A DNA stretch of 64,000 nucleotides from Pseudooceanicola batsensis HTCC2597 (GTDB lineage Bacteria; Pseudomonadota; Alphaproteobacteria; Rhodobacterales; Rhodobacteraceae). The translations under genes and the position numbers were made by a program. The DNA is taken from assembly GCF_000152725.1 (NCBI RefSeq), contig NZ_AAMO01000008.1, positions 220,269 to 284,268 of the forward strand, in the 5' to 3' direction. A model generated the notes under the pieces. The model worked only from the letters and a program-made list of their open reading frames with translations. It was not told the DNA's origin and made no database searches. Below, piece after piece: positions 7,741 through 16,270 of this stretch. Position 1 is the first letter of the stretch; the number at the start of each line of letters is the position of its first letter.

Positions 7741-8678
7741 ACCTTTCCGTGACCGTCGGCGGCGTGCGCATGAAGAACCCGGTCATGCCCGCCTCGGGAT
7801 CGATCGCCGAGGGCATGGCCGATGTCGTCGATCTGGGCCGGCTCGGGGCGATCGTGCTCAAGACCATCACGCCGGACCTGCGGCAGGGGGTCAAGCCGCC
7901 GCGCGTGGTGGAATACACCGATGCGACGCTGTTTTCGATCGGGATCCCGTCAAAGGGACCGGATTACCTGCTGAACCATACGGTGCCGTTCTTCGACAAG
8001 TTCGGTCCGCCGGTGATCGCCAGCATCTCGGCCGACACGGTCGAGGATTTCGGCAAGCTCGCCGGTTATATCACCGATCCGCGCATCGCGGCGATCGAGG
8101 CCAACATCTCTTGTCCGAACCTGCGCGCCCACGGTCGCGCCTTCGGGATGGATCCGGTCGCCAGCGCCCAGGTGATCACGGCGATGAAGGCCAACACGAC
8201 CCTGCCGATCTGGGCCAAGCTGACGCCCAACGTGGGCGACATCGCGGAAATGGCGCGCTGCGTCGAAGGGGCCGGGGCCGATGCCGTCATCACGGCCAAC
8301 GCGATCCTCGGCATGGCGATCGACGCCGAAACCATGACGCCGCGCCTCGGCAACGTGGTCGGCGGTCTGACCGGCCCGGCGGTGAAACCCGTGATCCTGC
8401 GCATGGTCAACCAATGCGCCGAGGCGGTGAAGATCCCCGTCATCGGCTGCGGCGGCATCGCGACGGGCGAGGACGTGGTCGAGTACATGCTGGCCGGAGC
8501 CTCTGCCGTTCAGATCGGCACGACGAACTTCGTTCATACCTCTGCGATGGAACAGAGCATCGACTGGGTCGCGGATTACTGCACACGGAAGGGCATCGCC
8601 CGCGTGTCGGACCTGACGGGGGCGCTCATGCTGCCCGGCGATCAGCCGTCCGAACAGCGCGGCGCGGTGGCATTGTGA
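7734..8678 (+). CDS. Dihydroorotate dehydrogenase-like flavoprotein (class 1B fold)
   Basis: 314 residues; ATG at 7734 overlaps the PyrK-like stop. It carries the FMN-binding class 1B landmarks: VLKTITPDLRQG near the start, the catalytic-loop Cys in NISCPN (C127), TANAILGMAID, GGLTGPAVKPV and the phosphate-binding GCGGIATGEDVVEYMLAGASAVQIGT. The loop that holds orotate in true enzymes (N..G..N) reads FSIGIPSKG here: both contacting Asn positions are Ser, so orotate is probably not the substrate. It likely oxidises or reduces a ring C-C bond in another cyclic compound, in the manner of dihydropyrimidine-type enzymes (inference). Confidence 0.87.
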   Translation: MVDLSVTVGGVRMKNPVMPASGSIAEGMADVVDLGRLGAIVLKTITPDLRQGVKPPRVVEYTDATLFSIGIPSKGPDYLLNHTVPFFDKFGPPVIASISADTVEDFGKLAGYITDPRIAAIEANISCPNLRAHGRAFGMDPVASAQVITAMKANTTLPIWAKLTPNVGDIAEMARCVEGAGADAVITANAILGMAIDAETMTPRLGNVVGGLTGPAVKPVILRMVNQCAEAVKIPVIGCGGIATGEDVVEYMLAGASAVQIGTTNFVHTSAMEQSIDWVADYCTRKGIARVSDLTGALMLPGDQPSEQRGAVAL

Positions 8679-8696
8679 CGGATGAAGGATGACCTG

Positions 8697-9014
8697 ATGA
8701 GCACGAGCTGGACCACACTCTGCGGCGCGGACGATCTGCCCGACGGCGAGGCCCGGGCTTTCGAGATCGGAGAGGCGCGCCTGTGCCTCGTCAACGATGC
8801 CGGGTCCTTCTTCTGTGTCGACGATCTCTGCACGCATGGCCGCGCCTTCCTGTCCGAAGGCTATTGCGACACCGAAGACTGCGTCCTCGAATGCCCGCTG
8901 CATGGCGGCCTGTTCGACTACAAGTCCGGCGAGGCCTGCGGCGATCCGGCCGAGAAACCGGTCAGGACCTACCCGGTGCGCATCGAGGACGGCCAGGTGC
9001 AGGTGCGGCTGTGA
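8697..9014 (+). CDS. Rieske [2Fe-2S] ferredoxin
   Basis: 105 residues from the ATG at 8697, preferred over an ATG at 8682 because AAGGA lies 7 bp upstream of it. The Rieske site is C-T-H ... C-P-L-H (CTHGRAFLSEG ... ECPLHGGLFDY). Size and sequence fit the soluble biphenyl/naphthalene-dioxygenase ferredoxins that carry electrons from the FAD reductase (1797-3014) to the oxygenase (4021-5316). The stop overlaps the next start (GTGA). Confidence 0.9.
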   Translation: MSTSWTTLCGADDLPDGEARAFEIGEARLCLVNDAGSFFCVDDLCTHGRAFLSEGYCDTEDCVLECPLHGGLFDYKSGEACGDPAEKPVRTYPVRIEDGQVQVRL

Positions 9015-10024
9015 GCGCCCCGTGCCGTGTCGCCGTGATCGGTGCCGGCGGCACCATCGCGATGGAGGGGGCGCATCCGTTCGACTGGGTCGACTACGGC
9101 GATACCGGTCGGATCAATCCCGTCGACAGGATCGTCGAGGCGATGGACCTGGGCCTCGACGGGATCGCGCTGGAGCTCGTGCCGTTCCGGATGCTTCCCT
9201 CGACGGGGATTACCGTGGAGGACTGGATCGACCTCGCCGCCAGGGTGAAGGAACTGGACCGGCAGAACAGCATTGCGGGGATCGTCGTCACGCACGGGAC
9301 CGCGACGCTGGAAGAGACCGCGTTCTTTCTCGAGGCGACCTGCGCCGCGACGAAACCGGTGATCCTCTCCGGGGCGCAGAGGCCGCCCAACACCGCGGCG
9401 AGCGATGCGATGGTGAACCTGCGCGCGGCGATCTCGGCCGCCACTCAGGCCCCGGCGGGCGTCTACGCCTGCATGAACGGCCAGCTCTTCGCGGCCTCCG
9501 ATGTGAGCAAGACCTCGAATTTCGCGCTCGACGCCTTCGAGGCGCCCGAGTTCGGGCCCCTCGGCCGCATCGAGGCGGACGGCACCCTGTTCATGGCCCG
9601 CCCGCCCGTTCCGGCGCGAAGGATCCTCGCCCTGCCGGAAGGCGCGGTTCCGCGCGTCGACATCGCGCTGTCCTATTCCGGTTCCGACGGCGCCGCGATC
9701 CGCGCCCTGACAGCCGCCGGGGCGGCGGGTCTCGTGGTGGCGGGCATGCCGCCGGGCCGTGCGGCGCCCGGTGACCGGGCCGCCATGCTCGAGGCCGTCG
9801 CCGCGGGTGTCGTGGTGGTGCAATCGAGCCGCGCCCTGCGCGGCGGCGTCCCGGTGCAGCCTTATAACCGGGCAGACGGCATCCTGGGCGGTGGCGCCTT
9901 GGGCGTTCAGAAGGCCCGCATCCTGCTCATGCTGGCGCTGGCTTCGAAATCCAGCGCCGCCGACATAGAAGACCTACTCCAGACCTGGGGACGCCTCGCG
10001 CCCACCCCGGCAGGAACCGACTGA
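9011..10024 (+). CDS. Asparaginase-fold amidohydrolase with altered substrate pocket
   Basis: 337 residues from a GTG at 9011 that overlaps the ferredoxin stop. Both asparaginase signatures are present: GAGGTIAME with nucleophile T15, and VVTHGTATLEETAFFLEAT with catalytic T97; the catalytic Lys is K115 (KPVILSGAQRPP). In E. coli asparaginase II the T89-D90 pair and S58-Q59 bind the substrate; D90 is replaced by Ala98 and Q59 by Thr here. The alpha-amino anchor of asparagine is therefore missing while the catalytic residues remain. It probably hydrolyses a different amide, such as a ring-opening product or lactam in this pathway (inference). Confidence 0.85.
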   Translation: MSAPCRVAVIGAGGTIAMEGAHPFDWVDYGDTGRINPVDRIVEAMDLGLDGIALELVPFRMLPSTGITVEDWIDLAARVKELDRQNSIAGIVVTHGTATLEETAFFLEATCAATKPVILSGAQRPPNTAASDAMVNLRAAISAATQAPAGVYACMNGQLFAASDVSKTSNFALDAFEAPEFGPLGRIEADGTLFMARPPVPARRILALPEGAVPRVDIALSYSGSDGAAIRALTAAGAAGLVVAGMPPGRAAPGDRAAMLEAVAAGVVVVQSSRALRGGVPVQPYNRADGILGGGALGVQKARILLMLALASKSSAADIEDLLQTWGRLAPTPAGTD

Positions 10025-10076
10025 GATTCCGCAAGAGGATCCGGTCCGGCACCCACCCACCACGGAGGTTTGAAAG

Positions 10077-10595
10077 GTGTCCTTGGGACGAATTTACGAG
10101 AAGATCCTGCTGGGGCTCGCGATCCTGGGGGGCCTCCTGCTGGTCTTCCTCGTCGTGGTGATCGGCGGAGAGGCGATCCTGCGCCTGTTCAACATCGGCC
10201 TGATCCGGGGAAGCGTTCAATTTTCGGAATACGCCATCTTCAGCCTCGCTATGCTTGCCGCACCATGGCTGCTCTACCACGACGGTCATCTGCGGGTGAC
10301 GGTGGTTCTCGACAACATGGGGCCGAGGGTACGGGCGCGCGCCCTGCTTCTGACCGACTTCATCGGTCTCGCCGCCTGCGCCGTCACGCTGCGGTATGCC
10401 GTCGATGTCCTGATCGGCTCTTTCAGGAGCGGTCAGCTCATATTCAACGACGTGGTGGTGAGCGAATGGCTGCTGCAATGGCAGGTGCCGCTGGCGCTCG
10501 CGCTGCTCGCGGTCGAGTTCATCCGCCGGATCTACCTGGCGCTCGGCAAGCCGGTCGAACGCACCGCCCTGACAGGAGCCCGAGACAATGCCTGA
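10077..10595 (+). CDS. TRAP transporter small membrane subunit, DctQ family (TRAP system 1)
   Basis: 172 residues starting at GTG 10077 with GGAGGT 7 bp upstream. Four hydrophobic segments at about 8-30, 45-65, 88-110 and 135-155 fit DctQ topology. It overlaps the DctM gene by 8 bp. No binding-protein gene is adjacent; the DctP at 768-1727, on the other strand but sharing the regulon operator, is the likely partner. Confidence 0.87.
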   Translation: MSLGRIYEKILLGLAILGGLLLVFLVVVIGGEAILRLFNIGLIRGSVQFSEYAIFSLAMLAAPWLLYHDGHLRVTVVLDNMGPRVRARALLLTDFIGLAACAVTLRYAVDVLIGSFRSGQLIFNDVVVSEWLLQWQVPLALALLAVEFIRRIYLALGKPVERTALTGARDNA

Positions 10596-11904
10596 GTGGA
10601 TTTTCGCGATCTCGCTGATGTTCGGCAGCGTCCTGTTCCTGCTGATGCTCGGCGTGCCGGTGGTCTTTTCGTTCCTCGCCGTGAACATCGTCGGCGCGCT
10701 GATCTTTCTCGGCGGCGAGATGGGCCTGACCCAGATGGTGCGCAGCATGCGGTCGACGGCCGGGCAGTATTCGCTGGTGCCGATCCCCCTCTTCGTCCTG
10801 ATGGGCGAGATTATGTTGCAGACCGGCATGGCGCAGAAGTCCATCGACGCCATCGACCGCCTGATCAGCAAGGTGCCGGGCCGCCTGTCGATCGTCGCGG
10901 TCCTCGGCGGCACGGTGTTCTCGTCCCTCTCCGGCTCGACGCTGGCCAATGCGGCGGTGCTCGGCCGGACGCTGTTCCCGCAGATGAAGGACCGGGGCTA
11001 TTCCTCGACCATCGCCATCGGCCCGATCCTCGCCGTCGGCGGCATCGCCATGCTGATCCCGCCCTCCGGGCTCGGCGTCCTGCTCGGGTCGCTCGCCCGG
11101 ATTTCGATCAACGATCTGCTGATCGCGGCCATCGTGCCCGGCGCGCTCATGGCCTTGCTGTTCCTGGGCTATATCGTCCTCCGGTGCCGCATCAGCCCCG
11201 AGATCGCCCCGCCGTATGACGGACCGGTCCTCACGCTGCGCGAGCGTATCCTGCCGATCTTCACCCATGTCGTTCCGCTTCTGGGGGTGTTCGTGGTGGT
11301 CGTCGGCTCGATGTTCGCCGGAATCGCGACGCCGACGGAAAGCGCGGCGCTTGGCGTTCTCGCCACGCTGGTCGCCGCCGCGGCCTACCGGACCCTCTCG
11401 ATCCGGGCGATGGTCCTGTCGGTCAGCGAGACGCTCAAGTTCAGCGCGATGATCCTGCTCATCATCTGTACCTCCGGCACCTTCTCGCAGATCCTCGCCT
11501 TTTCGGGGGCGACGCAGGAGATGTCGCAGATCGTCACCAGCGCGGGCGTGTCGAACACGATGCTCGTCATCTTCATGCTGGGCATCCTCGTGTTCCTGGG
11601 CTGCTTCATGGACCAGGTGTCCATGATGATGCTGACGCTGCCGATCTTCATGCCCATCGTGGCCACGATCGGCGTCGATCCGGTCTGGTTCGGCGTGCTG
11701 ATGCTGATCGCGCTGGAAATCAGCCTGACGACGCCGCCCTTCGGCCTTCTGCTTTTCCTGATGCAGAGCGTCGCGGACCGGCCGCTCGCCATGACGACGA
11801 TCTACAAGTCCGTCCTGCCGTTCCTGCTGCTCGAATTTGCCGTGCTCGCCCTGCTGCTGTTCCTGCCGGGCACGGTCAGCTGGCTGCCCGATCTGATCCG
11901 ATGA
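10588..11904 (+). CDS. TRAP transporter large permease, DctM family (TRAP system 1)
   Basis: 438 residues of polytopic membrane protein. Typical DctM landmarks are VPIPLFVLMGEIML, FSSLSGSTLANAAVLGRTLFPQMKDRGY, GGIAMLIPPSGLGVLLGS, ATPTESAALGV and DQVSMMMLTLPIFMPIV. It forms the sodium-coupled transport channel with DctQ. The gene is followed after 12 bp by the molybdenum hydroxylase genes, so uptake and first attack on the substrate are expressed together. Confidence 0.92.
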   Translation: MPEWIFAISLMFGSVLFLLMLGVPVVFSFLAVNIVGALIFLGGEMGLTQMVRSMRSTAGQYSLVPIPLFVLMGEIMLQTGMAQKSIDAIDRLISKVPGRLSIVAVLGGTVFSSLSGSTLANAAVLGRTLFPQMKDRGYSSTIAIGPILAVGGIAMLIPPSGLGVLLGSLARISINDLLIAAIVPGALMALLFLGYIVLRCRISPEIAPPYDGPVLTLRERILPIFTHVVPLLGVFVVVVGSMFAGIATPTESAALGVLATLVAAAAYRTLSIRAMVLSVSETLKFSAMILLIICTSGTFSQILAFSGATQEMSQIVTSAGVSNTMLVIFMLGILVFLGCFMDQVSMMMLTLPIFMPIVATIGVDPVWFGVLMLIALEISLTTPPFGLLLFLMQSVADRPLAMTTIYKSVLPFLLLEFAVLALLLFLPGTVSWLPDLIR

Positions 11905-11916
11905 CGACGTGAGACG

Positions 11917-12780
11917 ATGAAGAGTCCCGATTTCTCCTACGTGCGGGCCACGTCCCTCGACGAGGCGCTTGCGATGCTCGCCGACAGTGAGGATGCCGTG
12001 ATCCTTGCCGGCGGCCAGAGCCTGGTGGCCGCGCTGAACCTGCGGCTCCAGGCACCCGAACTGGTGATCGACATCAACCACATTCCCGGGCTCGACCGCA
12101 TCGAGCTGGCGGAGGGGAAGCTCCGCATCGGTCCGCTGGTGCGACACGCACAGCTCATGGCGAGCGCCGAGGCCGCGCGGGCCCTGCCGTTGATCGCCCA
12201 GGCCCTGCCCCATGTCGCCCATCCGGCGATCCGCAACCGCGGCACGACCTGCGGCAGCCTGGCCTATGGCGATCCTGCGGCGGAAATGCCCGCCTGTGCC
12301 GTGGCTCTGGACGCGACCCTGGTTCTGGCCAGCCGGGACGGCACGCGCGAGGTTCCGGCCCGCGATTTCTATGACGGGCTCTACGAAACCCGGCGCGCGC
12401 CGCATGAGATGTTGATCGAGGCGCGTTTTCCCGCCGCCCCCGAGGGCGCGCGCGCGATGTTCGCGGAACTTGCCGTGCGCCGGGGCGATTTCGCATCCCT
12501 CGGGCTTGCGGGGCAGCTGCACCTCGACGCGGGCGCCATCGCCGCCTTCGACCTCGTCGCCTTCGCCTCGGAACCGGCGCCGCATCTTCTGACCGGGGTG
12601 GCGGAGCTCGCACTTGGACAGAGGCCGGATGCCCGGCTCGCCGCCGATCTGGCGCAGGCCGTCGCCGAGGCGGTGGACCCGCTGGAGAGCCCGCTCGCCA
12701 CCCCCGCGATGCGCCGCCGACAATACCGCGCTCTGGCCGAACGCTGCCTGCGCGATGCGATGGAGCTTGCCGATGCCTGA
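11917..12780 (+). CDS. Molybdenum hydroxylase FAD subunit (CoxM / XdhB type)
   Basis: 287 residues of the xanthine-dehydrogenase-family medium subunit. The FAD-binding motifs are AGGQSLVAALNLRL (about 31-44) and RNRGTTCGSLAYGDPAAEMPAC (about 108-129); the C-terminal domain is the CO-dehydrogenase flavoprotein type. It passes electrons from the FeS subunit to an acceptor. It overlaps the small-subunit gene by 8 bp in the order M-S-L. Confidence 0.9.
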   Translation: MKSPDFSYVRATSLDEALAMLADSEDAVILAGGQSLVAALNLRLQAPELVIDINHIPGLDRIELAEGKLRIGPLVRHAQLMASAEAARALPLIAQALPHVAHPAIRNRGTTCGSLAYGDPAAEMPACAVALDATLVLASRDGTREVPARDFYDGLYETRRAPHEMLIEARFPAAPEGARAMFAELAVRRGDFASLGLAGQLHLDAGAIAAFDLVAFASEPAPHLLTGVAELALGQRPDARLAADLAQAVAEAVDPLESPLATPAMRRRQYRALAERCLRDAMELADA

Positions 12781-13255
12781 CGACCTGATCCGCTTCACCC
12801 TCAATGGACGCCGCATCGCGGTGCCCTCCACACGCGGCCACCTGGGCGATCTCCTGCGTCACGAACTCGGCGAAACCGGCACGCACATCGGCTGCGAACA
12901 CGGTGTGTGCGGCGCCTGCAACGTCGTGATGGACGGGCGCGTCACCCGCTCCTGCCTGACGCTCGCGGTGCAGGTCGATGGGGCCGAGATCGAAACCATC
13001 GAACATGCGGGAAACGATCGGTGCGGGGCCGCGCTTCAGGACGCCTTCGTGGCGCGCAATGCCTTCCAGTGCGGCTATTGCACCCCGGGGATGATCATGA
13101 CCGCGCGCGAGCTCTTGTCCGAGAATGCCGCCCCCGGGCGCGCCGAGATACGCGATGCCATCTCGGGCAACCTGTGCCGCTGCACCGGGTATCAGGCGAT
13201 CGTCGAGGCGATTTCGGACGCGGCCGAAGCGCTGCGGGAGACGGCCGATGACTGA
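12773..13255 (+). CDS. Molybdenum hydroxylase [2Fe-2S] subunit (CoxS type)
   Basis: 160 residues. The plant-type cluster is CEHGVCGACNV...C and the second cluster is CGYCTPGM...CRCTGY, exactly as in CO dehydrogenase/xanthine dehydrogenase small subunits. The start at 12773 lies inside the CoxM reading frame and the end overlaps the CoxL start by 8 bp, so all three subunits are translationally coupled. Confidence 0.92.
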   Translation: MPDDLIRFTLNGRRIAVPSTRGHLGDLLRHELGETGTHIGCEHGVCGACNVVMDGRVTRSCLTLAVQVDGAEIETIEHAGNDRCGAALQDAFVARNAFQCGYCTPGMIMTARELLSENAAPGRAEIRDAISGNLCRCTGYQAIVEAISDAAEALRETADD

Positions 13256-15617
13256 GTTGGCCAATAGCGGGATCGGCGCGCCGCTGCCGCGGGAAGGGGC
13301 CCGCCGCCTGGCCGAGGGGCGCGGACGTTACGTGGACGACATCACGCTGCCCGGCCTGCTCCACATCGCCTTCGTGCGCGCGCCTTTCGCGCATGGCCGC
13401 CTCCTGGGGATCGAGACCGACGACGCGCTGGAGGTCCCCGGTGTCGTTGCGGTGATCGATGGCAGGCGGCTTGCCGAGATCTGCGCGCCGTTCGACACCA
13501 ACCCGCCGGGCGTGCCCGGCCATGCCTCTGCCCCGCAGCCGCCGCTGGTCGTGGACGAAAGCTGTTTTCAGGGCGAAGCCGTCGCCGCCGTCGTTGCCGA
13601 GAGCCGGGCCGCCGCAGAGGACGGGGCGGAACTGGTCTTCCTCGACTGGGACGAACTGCCCGCGGTCTGTTCGATCGAAGATGCGCAGGCGGAAGACGCC
13701 GCACCGGTACATACCCGCTTTTCCGACAATCTCTCGCTCCGTCACCGGTTCGGGGCCGAAGATGTCTCGGAGGCCTTTCACGGCGCCGCCCATGTGGTCG
13801 AGGCCGATTTCAGCTTCGGGCGTCAGACCGGCGTGACGCTCGAGCCGCGCGGCATCGTCGCGCACTGGGATCCCCGCACCGAAGAGCTCGAGGTGTGGCA
13901 GTCGCACCAGGTGCCGTGGCAGATGCGCGAAGTCTACGCCCGCCAGCTGGGCCTGTCGCCGCAATCCGTGCGCGTCACCGCGCCGGACGTGGGCGGCGCC
14001 TTCGGGCTCAAGCTGCATGCCTATGCCGATGAACTGGCGGCGGTGGCGGTGTCCCGGCTGCTGGGGCGCCCGGTCAAGTACATCGTCGACCGGCTGGAGT
14101 CCTTCACCGCGGACGCCCATGCGCGCGAAGCCCGGGCGAGCTGTCGGATGGCGGTGGATGCCGAGGGGCACATCCTGGGGATCGACGCGGTCGTCGACGC
14201 GGGTTTCGGCGCCTACGCGATGCATCCGCGCGGCAGTTTCGGCGAGGCGATGCAGGCGGCGCAGATGATCGGGGCGCCCTACAGGGTCGGGGCCTTCCGG
14301 GCCGAGGTGCGCGGATGGCGGCAGAACAAGGCGCCCAGCGGGGCCTACCGGGGCGTGGGGCAACCGATTGCCTGCGCCATCACCGAGGAGATGATCGACC
14401 TGGCCTCGCGGGCCGCCGACATCGATCCGGCCGAGATGCGCCGCATCAACTATCGACGCACTCTGGACGAGGGCACGCGGGCGACGCAGGCGGGGCTGGT
14501 CGTCGAAGAGCTTTCGCTCGACGCCTGCCTGGACAAGCTGCTGGAGGCGATGGACTACACCGCGCTCCGGTCCGAGCAGGCGGCGCTGCGCGCGAAGGGG
14601 ATCTATCGCGGCATCGGGCTGGCCAGCTTCGTCGAACTTACAGGCGTCGGGGCGGGGCTCTACGGGCCGCTCGGGCTGACGGTCGCCGCGAACGAGGCCT
14701 GCCGCCTCACCCTGCAACCGGACGGCAGCCTGACCTGCGCGACGAGCGTCACCGATCAGGGGCAGGGCACGCTGTCCGCCATCGCCCAGCTGATCGCCGG
14801 GGAGTTCGGCATCGCACCGGAGGGCGTCCGGATGGTGGCCGGTGACACCGGGCGAACGCCCTATGGCGGTGGCGCCTGGGCCTCGCGCGGGATGGCGCTT
14901 GGCGGCGAGGCGGCGAAACGCGCCTGCGCAAGGCTGCGGGACGGTCTTCTGGAGCTCGCCGCCGGGATCCTGCAATGCGAGCCCGAGGCGCTCCGCTTCG
15001 AGCAGGGCGAAATCATCGGGCCCAAGGGGGCCTCGGGTCTGGACCTCGCCGAATTGGCGGCGCTTTGTCATTACCGGCCCTACGACAGTCCGACCGGACA
15101 GGTCCCCCCGATGACGGTCGAGGAAAGCTTCGTGCCTGCTGCATTGCCCTATATCGCCAGCAACGGGGTCCATGCCGTTCATCTGGAGGTCGACCCCGAG
15201 CTCGGCACGGTGGATCTGCTGGGATACTGGGTGGTGGACGACTGCGGCACCGTCGTGAACCCTCTGCTGGTCGACGAACAGCTGCGCGGCGGCATCGTGC
15301 AGGGCATCGGCGCCGCGCTTTACGAAGAGTGCCTGTATTCCGAAGACGGCCAGTTCACCAACGGCACCCTGGCGGATTACGTGGTGCCGATGGCGGGCGA
15401 GATGCCCGACATCTTCGTCGAACACGTCTCGACGCCGACACGGGCCACCGGGCTTGGCGCCCGGGGCGTGGGCGAGGCCGGAACGGTCGGCGGGCTGGGC
15501 GCCGTGCGCACCGCCCTGGGCGATGCGCTCGTGCCGACCGGCGCGCGCGTGTCGCAGCAGCCGTTCACCCCCGGCCGTGTCCTTGCCGCGATCATGGCGG
15601 CCGAAGACGCAGAATAA
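13248..15617 (+). CDS. Molybdenum hydroxylase catalytic subunit (CoxL-like, form II type)
   Basis: 789 residues from the ATG at 13248. The active-site loop is AYRGVGQ (366-372), not the AYxCSFR loop of true CO dehydrogenase, and the catalytic Glu lies in GARGVGEAG (E743). This marks it as a xanthine-dehydrogenase-family hydroxylase of the form II group, which commonly adds oxygen from water to N-heterocycles or aldehydes. With the Rieske system, PyrDK-like pair and amidohydrolase in the same operon, an N-heterocyclic substrate is the best guess. CO oxidation is unlikely. Confidence 0.9.
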   Translation: MTELANSGIGAPLPREGARRLAEGRGRYVDDITLPGLLHIAFVRAPFAHGRLLGIETDDALEVPGVVAVIDGRRLAEICAPFDTNPPGVPGHASAPQPPLVVDESCFQGEAVAAVVAESRAAAEDGAELVFLDWDELPAVCSIEDAQAEDAAPVHTRFSDNLSLRHRFGAEDVSEAFHGAAHVVEADFSFGRQTGVTLEPRGIVAHWDPRTEELEVWQSHQVPWQMREVYARQLGLSPQSVRVTAPDVGGAFGLKLHAYADELAAVAVSRLLGRPVKYIVDRLESFTADAHAREARASCRMAVDAEGHILGIDAVVDAGFGAYAMHPRGSFGEAMQAAQMIGAPYRVGAFRAEVRGWRQNKAPSGAYRGVGQPIACAITEEMIDLASRAADIDPAEMRRINYRRTLDEGTRATQAGLVVEELSLDACLDKLLEAMDYTALRSEQAALRAKGIYRGIGLASFVELTGVGAGLYGPLGLTVAANEACRLTLQPDGSLTCATSVTDQGQGTLSAIAQLIAGEFGIAPEGVRMVAGDTGRTPYGGGAWASRGMALGGEAAKRACARLRDGLLELAAGILQCEPEALRFEQGEIIGPKGASGLDLAELAALCHYRPYDSPTGQVPPMTVEESFVPAALPYIASNGVHAVHLEVDPELGTVDLLGYWVVDDCGTVVNPLLVDEQLRGGIVQGIGAALYEECLYSEDGQFTNGTLADYVVPMAGEMPDIFVEHVSTPTRATGLGARGVGEAGTVGGLGAVRTALGDALVPTGARVSQQPFTPGRVLAAIMAAEDAE

Positions 15618-15644
15618 GCACCGCAACCAGCAGGAAGACCAGCC

Positions 15645-16115
15645 ATGGAAATGCAAGACAGCCGCATCATCGCCGCCCCGCGTGAGACCGTGTTCGAGGG
15701 GATCCTGAAGCCCGAGATGCTCAGGGCCTGCATCCCCGGCGCCGAGGACGTGACGGGTTCGGCGGAGGACGGGTTCGAGGCCGTGGTGGTGCAGAAGGTC
15801 GGACCGGTGAAGGCCCGCTTCAAGGGGGCCGTCACGATCGAGGATGTCTTGCCCGGCACCTCGCTGCGCCTCGTGGGCGAGGGCAAGGGCGGCGCGGCGG
15901 GCTTTGCCAGGGGCGCGGCAACGGTCACACTGGCCGACCACCCCGAGGGCACGGAACTGACCTACGCGGTCGATGCGAAGGTGGGGGGCAAGATCGCCCA
16001 GCTCGGCTCGCGCATCATCGACGGCTTTGCCAGGAAGATGGCGGATCAGTTCTTCGAGCGCTTCAAGACCGAGCTGGAGGGAGCGCGTCCCGTCGCCCCT
16101 TCGCTGGAGGACTGA
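15645..16115 (+). CDS. CoxG-like SRPBCC protein
   Basis: 156 residues of the carbon-monoxide-dehydrogenase subunit G family (MEMQDSRIIAAPRETVFEGILKPEMLRACIPGAEDV ... FKGAVTIEDV). These START/SRPBCC-fold proteins accompany CoxLMS-type hydroxylases and are thought to help recruit or mature them at the membrane. It ends the rightward operon, 27 bp after the catalytic subunit gene. Confidence 0.88.
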   Translation: MEMQDSRIIAAPRETVFEGILKPEMLRACIPGAEDVTGSAEDGFEAVVVQKVGPVKARFKGAVTIEDVLPGTSLRLVGEGKGGAAGFARGAATVTLADHPEGTELTYAVDAKVGGKIAQLGSRIIDGFARKMADQFFERFKTELEGARPVAPSLED

Positions 16116-16270
16116 ACGCAGGGTCCGGAGCCTGCTAGTGCGTGTCACGGCCAGGTCATGAAGGCCTTAGCCGATCGTTCGGCGGACGGTTCGCGACGGG
16201 TGCGCTGGCGCAGTGCGCGTGCTGCACCAGAGCATGGATCCGGACCGGCACATCTGAGGGGCGTGCAGCC

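Noticed and set aside
7734..8678. Annotation as de novo pyrimidine pyrD with pyrK
   Set aside because: The genes are embedded in a catabolic operon with oxygenase and transport genes, and the orotate-contacting Asn residues are replaced by Ser.
10519..12831. Long open frame of 770 codons on the minus strand
   Set aside because: It lies antisense to DctM and CoxM, has the His/Arg/Asp-rich composition of reverse frames of high-GC genes and no family motif.
13248..15617. Annotation as aerobic carbon monoxide dehydrogenase (coxL)
   Set aside because: The active-site loop is AYRGVGQ rather than AYxCSFR of CO-oxidising enzymes.
13095..16148. Open frame of over 1000 codons on the minus strand
   Set aside because: Antisense to the well-supported molybdenum hydroxylase genes; composition is that of a mirror frame.
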